Shown: positions 1-10,071, counted from the first letter of the stretch. The stretch is DNA of 64,000 bases from JANLYC01 sp963815445 (GCA_963815445.1 CAWFGV010000010.1:20327-84326), one strand, 5' to 3'. The notes: generated from the sequence alone by a model not told the origin. Numbers and translations: made by a program.

Positions 1-99
1 GTGTTAAGAGTTGATGAACAGGACATTGCGTGCATCTCAGCCGGTCACGCTGCGAGGGACCCTCCAGTATGCTTCGATCGAATCTCGGGAGGCAGTGGC

Positions 100-888
100 G
101 TGACGGTGTCGATAGACCTACTGGACGTACCCGTCCATCCACACAGCGAAGCCACATTGCTCGACGCATTCGACTCAGGCATGTTGGTCTTCCACAATCT
201 TGACACGATCTACAAGGCGCAGTCCGACGAGCGTTTCCGTGAGATCTGCCGGTCGGCCGAGTTCTCGGTGGTCGACAGTCAAGTGGTGCGATGGCTAGTC
301 ATGCTTATGGGCGCAGGCCGTATAGACAAAGTTTCCGGTTCGGACTTCTTGCCTGCGTTTTGCCGCCGTCACGCAGCCGACCCCTCGGTCCGAATCTTCC
401 TGCTTGGTGCAGGCCCCGGCGTTGCGGAAAAGGCGCGCATCGCCCTTAACGAGGCTGCGGGACGCGAGATCATAGTCGGAGCGCACTCCCCGTCTTTCAA
501 CCTACTGCGCGACAAAGGTGAGTCAGCGGATGTCGTCGACATCATCAACAAGTCCGGAGCGACGGTCCTGGCGGTTGGTATGGGCGCACCCAAGCAAGAG
601 ATCTGGATGGCTGGACATCGGGATCAGATGCCCGGCGTCACTCGGCTCATGGCGGTGGGAGCTACTCTCGACTTCGAAGCCGGGCGTATCAAGCGGGCGC
701 CGGCGTGGGTCAGCGCCGTGGGCATGGAATGGCTGTTCCGACTGATGCTCGAGCCCAAACGGCTCTGGCGCCGGTACCTCGTTCAGGGTCCGCACGTCAT
801 CTTCGCGATGCTTCGATCGGGCCGACCACGGCCAATGGGCAATCGACGGGCAAGTCTCCCGTCGCTGAAACGTAGAAAGGGAGCGTGA
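100..888 (+). CDS. WecB/TagA/CpsF family glycosyltransferase
   Basis: Probably transfers an N-acetyl-hexosaminuronic acid or N-acetylmannosamine-type sugar onto a lipid-linked acceptor during surface polysaccharide synthesis at the cytoplasmic membrane. The protein has the family pattern: an early FHNLDTIYKA segment, the VVDSQ-VRWL region, FLLGAGPGVAEKA, and the conserved GMGAPKQEIW near residue 160, followed by a basic C-terminus (EPKRLWRRYL). I chose GTG at 100 because GGGAGG at 87-92 sits 7 nt upstream. The frame is open from base 1, but the extra N-terminal residues do not look like the family. It is followed 3 nt later by the heptose genes, so it is probably in the same operon. The acceptor and donor are not known from sequence. 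Confidence 0.88.
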   Translation: MTVSIDLLDVPVHPHSEATLLDAFDSGMLVFHNLDTIYKAQSDERFREICRSAEFSVVDSQVVRWLVMLMGAGRIDKVSGSDFLPAFCRRHAADPSVRIFLLGAGPGVAEKARIALNEAAGREIIVGAHSPSFNLLRDKGESADVVDIINKSGATVLAVGMGAPKQEIWMAGHRDQMPGVTRLMAVGATLDFEAGRIKRAPAWVSAVGMEWLFRLMLEPKRLWRRYLVQGPHVIFAMLRSGRPRPMGNRRASLPSLKRRKGA

Positions 889-891
889 GCC

Positions 892-1502
892 GTGGAGAGC
901 GAGGCCTCACCCGTGCGCTCCGTGCGCGAGATCATTCAAGAGTCCTGCGAGGTGAAGCAGGCTCTGCTTGCAGATCCGCATCTGATCCAGGACATCGGCC
1001 TGGCAGCCCAGATCATGATCGAGTCCTACAGATCGGGGGGCAAGACACTGATCTGCGGCAATGGAGGTAGTGCCGCGGATGCTCAGCACTTTGCGGCAGA
1101 ACTGTCGGGACGTTTCCTGTTCGACCGAGATCCGCTTCCGGCAGAGGCACTCCACGCGAACACTTCGTACCTCACTGCCGTCGCGAACGACTACGACTAC
1201 GACGTCACTTTCGCTCGGGCGGTCCGCGCTCTGGCGCCGCTGGCGACGTTCTGGTGGCGATCTCGACCTCCGGCAGCTCTTCCAACATCGTGAAGGCTGC
1301 GGAGGTCGCGCGCTCACTCGAGCTGAAGATCATCGGGCTCACCGGTGAGAACGGGGGTCCTATCGACGACTTAGCCACGCTCTGCATCAAGATCCCTTCA
1401 ACCGTGACAGCGCGGATCCAGGAGTCGCACATTGCCGTCATCCACGCGATTTCCGAGATCGTGGAGGCCACCCTATTTCCGCACCCCACTGAGAGCCGCT
1501 GA
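892..1502 (+). pseudogene. gmhA: gmhA-like sedoheptulose-7-phosphate isomerase, frameshifted
   Basis: SIS-domain isomerase converting sedoheptulose 7-phosphate to D-glycero-D-manno-heptose 7-phosphate. The first half (892 to about 1242) carries CGNGGSAADAQHFAAEL, typical of GmhA. The second half (about 1245-1502) continues in another frame with DVLVAISTSGSSSNIVKAA and RIQESHIAVIHAI, also typical. Joining them needs one additional base near 1243 (CTG G-C GAC should read CTG GGC GAC, giving L-G-D-V-L-V), so a single base in a G run is missing. As written the first frame ends at 1293 after out-of-frame residues. The GTG start at 892 has GAAAGGGA upstream. The stop overlaps the next ATG (TGATG). 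This may be a real mutation or an assembly error; the flanking genes look intact. Confidence 0.82.
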
Positions 1503-2107
1503 TGCAGACACTGGACACTGAGCAAGGGCACCTACTGGATCTCGAGCCTCCGGTGGCGGTCTTCTTGGACCGCGACGGAGTCATCAATCGTCACATCCCC
1601 GACGACTACGTGCGGACGTGGGATGACTTCCACTTCTTACCTGGAGCCCTCGAGGGGTTGGCCGTACTGGCGGAGCGCGCAGAACACGTGGTTGTCGTCA
1701 CCAATCAGCAAGGCGTGGGCAAGGGCCTCATGACGGAGGAAGCCCTCGTCGAGATCCACCAACGCATGGTGGCTGAGGTCCAAGCACACGGAGGCCGGAT
1801 CGACGATGTGATGGTCTGCCCACACCTGGTGAGCATGGGTTGCACGTGCCGCAAGCCGCGCCCAGGGCTGGTGTTGGACTGGCTAGGCCGTCACCCGGAA
1901 ATCACATCGCGCCACTGTCTCATGATCGGCGACAGTGCCAGCGACATGGAGCTCGCAGAAGCGTGGCCGGGCGGGCGGGCCCGAAGCGTCCTGATCAGTG
2001 ACAGTCTCGAACGTACTTCACGAGCCGATCTGGTGTCAGCCTCTCTGCACGACGTCGCCCTACGGTTGCCCCGTCGGGAGACGAGCGCCCCAGGAGATGG
2101 CGCATGA
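1502..2107 (+). CDS. gmhB: D,D-heptose 1,7-bisphosphate phosphatase (HAD family)
   Basis: HAD-IIIA phosphatase (HisB-N/GmhB type) that removes the C7 phosphate from D-glycero-D-manno-heptose 1,7-bisphosphate. Visible motifs: FLDRDGVIN (nucleophile and acid Asp), VVTNQQGVGKG (motif II), a zinc-loop-like cluster CPHLVSMGCTCRKPRPG, and MIGDSASDMELAE (motif IV). At 201 aa it has the usual size. The ATG overlaps the gmhA stop, and its own stop overlaps the hddA start (ATGA), so the three genes are probably translationally coupled. Histidinol-phosphatase is the alternative for this fold, but the neighbours favour heptose. Confidence 0.87.
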   Translation: MQTLDTEQGHLLDLEPPVAVFLDRDGVINRHIPDDYVRTWDDFHFLPGALEGLAVLAERAEHVVVVTNQQGVGKGLMTEEALVEIHQRMVAEVQAHGGRIDDVMVCPHLVSMGCTCRKPRPGLVLDWLGRHPEITSRHCLMIGDSASDMELAEAWPGGRARSVLISDSLERTSRADLVSASLHDVALRLPRRETSAPGDGA

Positions 2108-3132
2108 AGATCCGCGCACGGGCGCCACTGCGGCTCGGCTTGGCCGGGGGCGGTACCGACGTTTCACCGTACTGCGACGAGCACGGCGGCCTCGTTCTGA
2201 ATGCGACGATCGACAAGTACGCGTATGTCACTATCGAGGACTCTCCAGACGGGAAGCTTGACGTTGTCTCGGCTGACCGGCAGCTCCAGAGCGCAGTCGA
2301 CCCACGGGACTTCGAGAAGCTGAGCGGCGACTTCGCTCTGCACATGGGCGTCTACCGGCGCATGATCGAGGAGTTCAACGGGGGCGTTCATCACCCCCTC
2401 AAGATCACGACGCATACGGACGCGCCGCCAGGCTCGGGTTTGGGTTCGTCATCCACGCTGGTCGTCGCCATGGTCAAGGCCTTTACGCACTGGCTCCGGC
2501 TCCCATTGGAACAGTACGACATCGCTCACATAGCGTGGGAGATCGAGCGAGAGGAACTTGGTCTGGCGGGCGGCCGCCAAGATCAGTATGCCGCCGCGTT
2601 CGGCGGATTCAACTTCATGGAGTTCCAGGTCGGCGGCGGGGTGGTCATCAATCCATTGCGGGTCCGACCATGGATCGTGTCCGAGTTCGAGGCATCCCTT
2701 CTTCTGTACTTCGGCGGTGTTTCGCGTCAGTCGGCTCACATCATCGAGCAGCAGGCTGACAATGTCCTTCGTGGGGTGACGGCTGCCCTGGAGGCGACGC
2801 ACAACCTCAAGTCGGAGGCGGTCCGGATGAAGGAGGCCCTTCTCAAGGGCGACTTCGACGGAGTCGTGGACTCACTGCAGGCCGGTTGGGTGGCCAAGCA
2901 ACTCCTCGCGGACAGCATTACCAACCCCGACATCGAGCGAGCGCACGACGTGGCGACTTCATGCGGCATGCGTGCCGGCAAGGTCTCCGGCGCCGGCGGT
3001 GGTGGGTTCATGATGATACTCGTGGATCCCGTGCGTCGCATGGATGTCATGCGCGGTCTCCAAGCCGTCGGAGGCACTGTCTCGACGTGTCACTTCACGG
3101 CAGAGGGCGCCGAAAGTTGGAGAGCAAGCTGA
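2104..3132 (+). CDS. hddA: D-glycero-alpha-D-manno-heptose 7-phosphate kinase (GHMP kinase)
   Basis: GHMP-superfamily kinase that phosphorylates C1 of heptose 7-phosphate, the step between GmhA and GmhB in GDP-heptose synthesis. Motif 1 is at the N-terminus (APLRLGLAGGGTDVSPY). The ATP-binding motif is PGSGLGSSSTLVVAMVKA near residue 110, and the C-terminal glycine motif is GKVSGAGGGGFMM near residue 300. The length (342 aa) matches HddA. It overlaps the preceding phosphatase by 4 nt. No nucleotidyltransferase (HddC) is visible here, so nucleotide activation of the heptose must be encoded elsewhere or to the left of the window. Confidence 0.87.
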   Translation: MKIRARAPLRLGLAGGGTDVSPYCDEHGGLVLNATIDKYAYVTIEDSPDGKLDVVSADRQLQSAVDPRDFEKLSGDFALHMGVYRRMIEEFNGGVHHPLKITTHTDAPPGSGLGSSSTLVVAMVKAFTHWLRLPLEQYDIAHIAWEIEREELGLAGGRQDQYAAAFGGFNFMEFQVGGGVVINPLRVRPWIVSEFEASLLLYFGGVSRQSAHIIEQQADNVLRGVTAALEATHNLKSEAVRMKEALLKGDFDGVVDSLQAGWVAKQLLADSITNPDIERAHDVATSCGMRAGKVSGAGGGGFMMILVDPVRRMDVMRGLQAVGGTVSTCHFTAEGAESWRAS

Positions 3133-3153
3133 GGGCATCCGGAGTTGCCGGCT

Positions 3154-4635
3154 TCAGTACGCGCCATGGGAGCCAACGACCGCACGCATCGTCCTGAGCA
3201 GGATCAGCAGATCACTGACCATCGACCAGTTGTCGACGTAGTAGAGATCTAGGCGTACGGTCTCACGCCAGCTCAGTTGGGACCGGCCGGACACCTGCCA
3301 CAGACCGGTCATGCCCGGACGCACCAGCAGCCGGCGCCGCACATCATCACCGTAGGCATCGACCTCATTGGGCAGCGGCGGGCGGGGGCCAACCAGACTC
3401 ATGGTGCCGCGCAGCACGTTGACCAACTGCGGCAGCTCGTCAACGGAGTAGCGCCGCAGGAGTGCGCCGATCCGCGTGACCCTGGGGTCATTGCGAATTT
3501 TGAACAACACACCGTCGCCGTCGTTGAGCTCACTCAGCGCCCCCCGCCGCTCCTCCGCATCGATGCACATCGATCGGAACTTGAAGCACTCGAAGGCGAT
3601 ACCGTCCCGGCCGATGCGAACCTGCCTGAACAGGACAGGTCCCCCGTCTTCGAGCTTGATCAGAATGGCGGCAATCAACATGACGGGTGCGAGGATCAGC
3701 AATGCGACGCAGGCCCCCACGACGTCGAAGGCCCGTTTGCTCCAGCGGCCGGCAGCATCGGCCTGCGGCGGTTCAACGTGCATGAGCGGCAAGCCCGCCA
3801 CTGGACGTAGGTGAATTCGAGGACCGGCGATATCGGCGAGGCTCGGGATCACGACGAGATCGATGTCCGACCGCTCCAACTGCCAGCCGACGCGGCGCAG
3901 GTCAGTTGACGAAGCGAAGGAGCCACCTGCGATGAGCACCGTGTCTGCACCCGCTAACTCGCACACCCGTCGGGCTTCAGCGGGCGTCCCCATCACAGGA
4001 ACGGGAACGTCGTGCGCATCAGCCATCAGGTGATCAGGAACGCAGGCACCGACGACCTCATAACCGACGTACCGTTCCCGCTGCAGGATGTTGACGAGTT
4101 CGTGGATGGCGCCAGGACCGCCCACGGCGACAACGCGATGCAAGAATCGGCCGCCGCGCCGGAGCTTATGGACGATCTTGCGGCCGGCGTAACGCTCGAG
4201 AAGCAACAGGGGACAGCCGATCAAGAAGGTGAGCACCACGAAACCACGGGCCAGATCGATCTTGAACAGGTAGCAGATCATCCCAACGGCGCCAGCAGTC
4301 AACGCGGACGCCAGCAGGACGCCCTTGAACTCATCCGGTCCACTTCCGAAGACGCGCACGGAGTAGACGCCCTGGATAGCGAGCCAGGCCATCCAGACGA
4401 CCAGGATCCCCGCGAAGTCAAGCAGCCACAGATCAGCCCCGCCAAGCACCTTGTCCCAGACACCCAGACTGGCCCGCAGATGCCAGGCCACCATGAGTGA
4501 CGTCATGATGACAATGAGATCTGCAGCCGCCAGAGCCAGCAGGACCCGTCTGATCTTCGTTCGGACCGACGATCGCGCCTTGTACTGCGTCGATGGAGCC
4601 GAGGTCGACTGCTGGTGTTCGGATTGGCGTAGCAA
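3154..4635 (-). CDS. Undecaprenyl-phosphate sugar-1-phosphate transferase
   Basis: Membrane enzyme that primes exopolysaccharide or glycan synthesis by moving a sugar-1-phosphate onto undecaprenyl phosphate. The N-terminal half has four to five membrane helices and a Rossmann-like CoA_binding_3 region. The C-terminal half is the Bac_transf catalytic domain with KFRSM, YSVDELPQL, SLVGPRP and RPGMTGLWQVSGRS. The frame is open to 4725, but a good promoter (TTGTGC, 17 nt, TATAAC) lies at 4727-4699, inside that extension. I therefore prefer TTG at 4635, preceded by AGGGG at 5 nt. It faces the heptose operon tail to tail (21 nt apart), and both probably serve the same surface glycan. The sugar is not predictable. 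Confidence 0.88.
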   Translation of the reverse strand: MLRQSEHQQSTSAPSTQYKARSSVRTKIRRVLLALAAADLIVIMTSLMVAWHLRASLGVWDKVLGGADLWLLDFAGILVVWMAWLAIQGVYSVRVFGSGPDEFKGVLLASALTAGAVGMICYLFKIDLARGFVVLTFLIGCPLLLLERYAGRKIVHKLRRGGRFLHRVVAVGGPGAIHELVNILQRERYVGYEVVGACVPDHLMADAHDVPVPVMGTPAEARRVCELAGADTVLIAGGSFASSTDLRRVGWQLERSDIDLVVIPSLADIAGPRIHLRPVAGLPLMHVEPPQADAAGRWSKRAFDVVGACVALLILAPVMLIAAILIKLEDGGPVLFRQVRIGRDGIAFECFKFRSMCIDAEERRGALSELNDGDGVLFKIRNDPRVTRIGALLRRYSVDELPQLVNVLRGTMSLVGPRPPLPNEVDAYGDDVRRRLLVRPGMTGLWQVSGRSQLSWRETVRLDLYYVDNWSMVSDLLILLRTMRAVVGSHGAY

Positions 4636-4698
4636 AATTTCCCCTGAGTGCGATATCTGTCCGGTACATGTCAGTGCTTTCGTCCCGGACTCCCTGAG

Positions 4699-4727
4699 GT
4701 TATACCGATAAAGCCAAATCGGCACAA
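4699..4727 (-). promoter_or_regulatory. Putative sigma-70-type promoter of the sugar-phosphate transferase gene
   Basis: On the minus strand TTGTGC (4727-4722) and TATAAC (4704-4699) are separated by exactly 17 nt, in the most AT-rich stretch of this part of the window. It lies about 60 nt before the preferred TTG start at 4635, and it makes a start at 4725 unlikely. Confidence 0.5.
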
Positions 4728-4929
4728 CGCCACCGTGGGGTATTCGCCGGGCAAAATCAGGCTAATGGATCCATTTGTTAACACCATGTTTACGCGAGAT
4801 AACGCCGCTGACCACATCCACCGCCGAGCTTGGGCAAATGCGCCGCCCGCTCGTGGACCACCTCGTCGCGGCCGTACCGGTCCCAACGTCATACTCCGTC
4901 AGGGTGGCTGATCCCCTAGACGGCCGAGG
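4728..4929. other. Intergenic region, AT-rich on the left
   Basis: Lies between the adhesin-like gene (stop at 4930) and the promoter of the sugar-phosphate transferase. The segment around 4760-4805 is strikingly AT-rich for this genome (TTTGTTAACACCATGTTTAC). I see no convincing ORF or hairpin terminator. Confidence 0.4.
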
Positions 4930-7900
4930 TCAGTCGGTGTAGTTCAGCGAGCTCGGGTGAGCGCTGTCGAGCGGCAGCCAGACGTCGGTGTGGTTGAAGG
5001 CTATGCGGACCTTGATCGTGTGTCCGGCCAGCACCGTGCGGTTCGCGCTACCGACCGTGACCGTGCGCTTCTCCCACGTCGTCGTGGTGCTCCAGTTGTT
5101 GACGTGCACGTTGACGGTCGAGGCGATGAGCGAGCACCCGAAGAATCCGTTGCAGTCATAGACCCAGGACGCATAGTCGAGGTCGTGGTTGGCCTGGTTC
5201 TTCAGCGACGTCCACAGATCCATCGTGATCGGCCCGTTCATCACGACGTCGCCGGCAGGCACCGGGTACGACCATTCCTGGTACTTCAACGGGTCGGTCT
5301 CGGTGGCCTTCATGTCGCTCGACTTGATCGTCAGACCGGGGTTGCCGTCGAGGTCGTAGTCGGCGATTCCGTTGAGCGGCGGCGTTGTCGTGAGCGAGCC
5401 GGTGGTGTACGTGCCGACGGGTTGCATGAACAGCTGGATGATCGAGGTCGGCAGCAGGGTCACCGTGATGGTCATCGTGCCGGTGGCCGTCCCACCGTTG
5501 CCATCGGAGACGGTGTAGTTGACGACTTCGGTGGTCGGAAGGACGGGGACGTAGGTGAACGACCCGTCCGGGTTGATGTCGACGGTGGGGCTGTCGTCGC
5601 CGGTCACGATCAAGGTGTCACCGTCGACGTCGCTGTCGTTGGACAGCACGCCGTTGGCCGCGTTGACGTTCAGGACCGCGAGGGTGGTCGTAGCGTAGGC
5701 GTCGGGGCCGGCCACCGGCGCGTCGTTGACCGCTGTCACGGTCACGGTGGCGTTCGCCGACGCCGTACCGCCGTTGCCGTCGGAGATGTCGTACGCCAGT
5801 GCCTCGGTCCCGTTCCAGTCCGGGTCCGGCGTATAGGTCCAGGAACCGTCCACCTGCTGGGTGAGCGTGCCGTTGGCCGCACCCGTCACGTTAGTGACCG
5901 TGAGCGTGTCGCCGTCGACGTCGGTGTCGTTGCCGAGCAGGTTCAGCGGCGCGTCGATCGAATCCTCGGGCAGCGAGAGCGTGTCGTTGTTGGCCACCGG
6001 CGGGTCGTTGACCGGCGTCACCGTCACGGTCATCGTGGACGAGTCCGTGCCGCCGTTGCCGTCCGAGACCGTGTAGGTGAGCGTCTCGGTGCCGTTGAAA
6101 TTCGCGTTCGGCGTGTACGTCCACACGCCTCCGGGAGACGTGACGGTGCCGTTGGCCGCACCGGTCACCGCGGTGACGGTCAAGGTGTCGCCCTCGACGT
6201 CGGTGTCGTTGCTCAACAGGTCGAGCGGCGCCGGGCCCGAGTCCTCGGCGATGGTGAGCGTGTCGGGGTTCGCCACCGGAGCGTCGTTGACCGAGGTCAC
6301 CGTCACCGAGATGGTCGACGTGTCCGTGCCGCCGTTGCCGTCGGAGACCGTGTAGCTCAGCGACTCCAGGCCGAACCAGTTCGGGTCCGGGTCGTAGGTG
6401 AACGAGCCAGCCGCCGAGGTTGGCGATCGTGCCGTGGGCGGCGCCGGTCACAGACGTCACGGTCAACGTGTCGCCGTCGACGTCGGTGTCGTTGGTGGTC
6501 ACGTTCAGTGCCAGCGGTCCGGAGTCCTCCGCGATCGAGAACGTGTCGGCGTTCGCCACCGGGGCGTCGTTGACCGGGGTGATCGTGATGGTCACGTTGG
6601 CAGTGTCTGTACCCCCGTTGCCGTCGGAGATCGTGTACGACAGCGTCTCGACGCCGTTCCAGTTGGCGTCCGGCGTGTAGGTCCAGCCACCGCCGGACTG
6701 CTGGGTGACCGTGCCGTGCGCCGGAGTCGAGACCGAGGTGGCGGTCAGGGTGTCGCCGTCCACGTCGGTGTCGTTGGCGATCAGCTGCAGCGGCACGTTG
6801 ACCGCGTCCTCGGCAGCCGTGACGGCGCCGTCGTTGGCGATCGGTGCGTCGTTGACCGGGGTCACGGTGATCCTGACCGTGGACGAGTCCGTGCCGCCGT
6901 GGAGGTCCGAGACCGTGTAGGTCAAGGTCTCGAGGCCGTTGTAGTCGGCATTCGGCGTGTAGGTGAAGACGCCACCGGACGGCTGCGCGACCGTACCGTG
7001 CGCGGCGCCGGTCACCGACGTCACCACCAGCGGGTCGTTCTCGGCGTCGGTGTCGTTGCTCAGCATGTTCAGCGTGATCGTGCCCGAGTCCTCGGCCATC
7101 GTCGCCGTGTCGGGGCGGGCCACCGGCGCGTCGTTGACCGGCTGCACGGTCAGCGACGCGGTCGCCGTACTGATGCCGCCGTTGCCGTCGGAGACCGTGT
7201 AGGTCAGCGTCTCGGGACCGTTGTAGTTGGCCGTCGGCGTGTACCCCCAGTCGCCGTTGGGCAGGTGGGTGACCGTGCCGTTGGCCACGCCGGTCACCGA
7301 CGTCACGGTGAGGTTGTCGCCGTCGACGTCGGTGTCGTTGCCGAGCAGGCGGAGCGGAGCGTTGACCGCGTCCTCGTCGACGACCTGGGCGTCGTCGTTG
7401 GCGACGGGCGGGTCGTTGACCGGGTTCACCGACACCGACACGTGCGCCGTCTTGAGGCTGCCGTCGGAGTCGCGCACCGAGTACGTGAAGCCCTCGAGGC
7501 CGTTGTAGTTAGGAGCCGGGGTGAAGAGCACGTCGTTGCCCACCAGTGAGGTGGAGCCGTGGGCGGGCGCGGTGACGCCGAAGATCTGGACGGGTCCGTC
7601 GGTCGTGTCGTTGGCCAGCACGTTGTACGTCCGTGCGGTGTCCTCTGAGGTCGACTCGCTGTCGTCCCGCAGCGTCAGCGGGGTCGCGGCCGGTGGCGGT
7701 GGTGGCGTGGTCGGCTGCGGCACGGGCGTGGTGGGCGGCGGTAGCACCGGGGTGTCCGGGATGAACGGCGGCGGGCTCGGCTTCGTCGGGGTCGGCGTGG
7801 GCGTGGGTGGAGCCGGGGTCGGCTGGGTGATCGGGGGCTGCGCCTGCGGGATCTTGGTCGTCTCCGCGTGGGCGATGCCGGGCGACATGTTGAGGGCCAC

Positions 7901-9001
7901 CACGGTGGCGGCCGCACCGACCGCACCGGCTGAGGCACCGAGGACCTGCCCCAGGATCGGGCCGGGGCGGACCATGAAGATCTGGGCCAGCCACGCGAGC
8001 GGGCCGGACGAGCGGCGCATGCCGCCCAGCGAGATGTTGAGGAACGCGCGCACGATGTCGGGGTCGAACTGCGTGCCCGCGCAGCGGGTGAGCTCCTCGC
8101 GCGCCGCCTGTGCCGTCATCGGCCGCTTGTAGGGGCGGGCCCCGGTCATCACCTCATAGCTGTCGGCCACGCTGACGATGCGGGCGCCGTAGCTGATCTC
8201 GAGCCCGGCGAGTCCGTGCGGGTAGCCGCTGCCGTCGTACATCTCGTGGTGCTGCTCGATCGCCAGCCACCACGGACCCAGCCACTCCCGCAGCGGCTCG
8301 CAGATCTCCGCGCCATGACGGGGGTGGCTGTGCAGCACCTCCCACTCGTCCTCGGTCGGCTTGGCCGGCTTGTTCAGGATGTCGTGCGGCACCTTGAGCT
8401 TGCCGATGTCGTGGATCAGCGCCGCCCACATGAGGCGGCCCTTGTCCTCGGTGTTGAGCTTGAGCTCGTCGGCGAGCATCGTGACGAACACCTGGGTGCG
8501 CTCGGAGTGGCCACGGGTGCGGGTGTCGTAGTCGCCGAGCGCGCCGACCAGGGCGAGGATCGTCTCGGCTGCTTCCTGGCGGTCCGACGCCATACCGGCC
8601 TTGGCGAGCTCGGCCGCGATGGCCCGGCTGCCCGAGACCTTGCGGGCCACCTTGAGGCGGGACGGGGCGCGGTCGGGGAACAGGATCGACAGCTTCATCA
8701 AGGTCGCCAGCGGCAGCACCTTGCGGGTCAGCCGATCGGCGGCGTACACCGCGATCGTCGACGAGGCGAGCACCGAGACCCACCAGATGACCAGGCTGGT
8801 CTTGGAGTGCGGGGCGGGCATCAGGGCGCCGACGACGATGCCGACCGCGATCGAGAAGGCGAGGGGGGCGGCGAAGGCGAGGGTCCGGAGAGCGGCCGCG
8901 CGCACGGGATGGGACCGCCACTGGCGGCCCACTGTCCGCTTGCGAGCGCTCCACGCTCCCGCCTCTCTCCCGCACGAAATACTCGTCGCACACCGTGACA
9001 A
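4930..9001 (-). CDS. HD-GYP phosphodiesterase fused to extracellular cadherin-like repeats (frameshifted)
   Basis: About 1,356 residues if one frameshift is corrected. Order: two N-terminal membrane helices (about residues 41-62 and 68-88); a cytoplasmic HD-GYP domain (about 150-320) with GHSER, HDIGKLKVP, HHEMYDGSGYPHGL and VADSYEVMT, the signature of cyclic-di-GMP phosphodiesterases; a third helix (about 348-371); a Pro/Thr-rich stalk (about 386-440); eight repeats of about 93 residues with NDTDVDGDTLTVTSVTGAA and TYTVSDGNGGT (Big_9/cadherin or VCBS-like, acidic and probably calcium-binding); and a C-terminal beta-rich domain with a Cys pair. One extra base (A at 6409) in repeat 5 shifts the frame: the upstream part runs to 5891 out of frame, and the correct continuation is open down to 4930. 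The first codon at 9001 is TTG with a weak AGAGGG, so the start is uncertain. Topology puts the enzyme inside and the repeats outside. Confidence 0.82.
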
Positions 9002-9207
9002 CGCCCTCTCAACGTGTCACAGGAAGCGTCCCAAATCACCAGAATCGGTTGCTATCAGCCGAACGGTCGGTGGGCGGCTCCACTGACCGGCGACCGGGCG
9101 TCACCGACAGGCTCAGGTCCGAAGCCGTAAGGCAGGGCAATCGGGCGTTTTCGCATCGCCGGCAATTGCGTGGACCGGTGGCGTGGCCGCGTGGCATGCT
9201 CCGCTCG
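9002..9207. other. Divergent intergenic region
   Basis: Separates the minus-strand HD-GYP/adhesin gene from the plus-strand GNAT gene. Both promoters should lie here. GTGACA (8996-9001) and TGTCAC (9016-9021) form a spaced 6-bp inverted repeat at the start of the HD-GYP gene that could be an operator. I find no clear -35/-10 pair. Confidence 0.35.
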
Positions 9208-10071
9208 ATGACCGCCTCCGAAGGCACTGCTGCCGCCTCCTCCGCCGCTCTGCTCGACCGCCTCGAGCGCTACTACGACGCGGTGCCGCGGGGACGTGCG
9301 CGGGCCGAGGAGGTCGGACCGTTCACGCTGTTCGTCGCCTCATCCGGCTGGCCGTACTACGCACGGCCGCGGCTCGGTGGGTCGGGCGCCTTCGTGGCCG
9401 CGGATGTCGAGGTGGTGCTGGCGCGGCAGCGCGAGCTCGGCGTACCCCAGGCCATCGAGTGGGTCGACGAGACCACGCCGGGCTTGTACGAGCCGGTCGC
9501 GTCGGCCGGGTTGCCCGTCGAACGCTGCCCGCTCCTGGTGCTGTCCGGGCCGCCGCGTGGTGCCGCCGGGACCGCCCGGGTGCTCGACCCGGACGTGGCT
9601 GCAGACGTGGCAGACCTGGCGTCCTCCCGCGCGGCCGTGTCGGTCGGCTTCGCGAACCCCGGCACCGGCGTCGGGGAGGCCGGGGTCGCGGCGCGCGACT
9701 CGGCGCTCACGTCGAAGTACGCCGCCGTCGCCGAGACCCTGCTCGACTCGATCCGGGCCGGGCGACTCGTCCAGGCCGCGGTGTATGACGCCGATGACCC
9801 CGCGGCCGGCCCGGTCGGTGGGGGCAGCTACTCCCCCGTCGGTGGGGTGGCCGAGATCGCCGGGGTCGGCGTGCTTCCGGCGTACCGCCGACGTGGTCTG
9901 GCCGGGCAGCTGACCCATGCACTGGCGGTGCACGCCTTGGCGCACGGGGTGTCCACCGTGTTCTGCTCGGCGCAGAGTGACGACGTGGCGCGGGTGTATG
10001 AGGCGATCGGGTTCCGACGGGTGGCGACGGCCTGTGTCGCCGAGCTGCCCGAGGCGCCCTCCGAGTCCTGA
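9208..10071 (+). CDS. GNAT family N-acetyltransferase
   Basis: Predicted acyl-CoA-dependent N-acyltransferase of unknown substrate. The acetyl-CoA-binding signature is in the C-terminal third: VAEIAGVGVLPAYRRRGLAGQLT (motif A, R-R-G-L-A), followed by VFCSAQSDDVARVYEAIGFRR (motif B). The N-terminal half is a degenerate GNAT-like region. The frame is open back to 8995, but those residues are arginine-rich and non-conserved and overlap the divergent gene start. ATG at 9208 (or 9196) is more plausible. No strong Shine-Dalgarno sequence is visible. It is a single-gene unit. Confidence 0.8.
   Translation: MTASEGTAAASSAALLDRLERYYDAVPRGRARAEEVGPFTLFVASSGWPYYARPRLGGSGAFVAADVEVVLARQRELGVPQAIEWVDETTPGLYEPVASAGLPVERCPLLVLSGPPRGAAGTARVLDPDVAADVADLASSRAAVSVGFANPGTGVGEAGVAARDSALTSKYAAVAETLLDSIRAGRLVQAAVYDADDPAAGPVGGGSYSPVGGVAEIAGVGVLPAYRRRGLAGQLTHALAVHALAHGVSTVFCSAQSDDVARVYEAIGFRRVATACVAELPEAPSES

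Noticed and set aside
3277..4500. Plus-strand open frames over the sugar-phosphate transferase
   Set aside because: Antisense shadows of a gene with strong catalytic motifs.
4957..7549. Long plus-strand open frames opposite the adhesin repeats
   Set aside because: They are Arg/Val/Gly-rich shadows of the repetitive minus-strand gene, without any domain.
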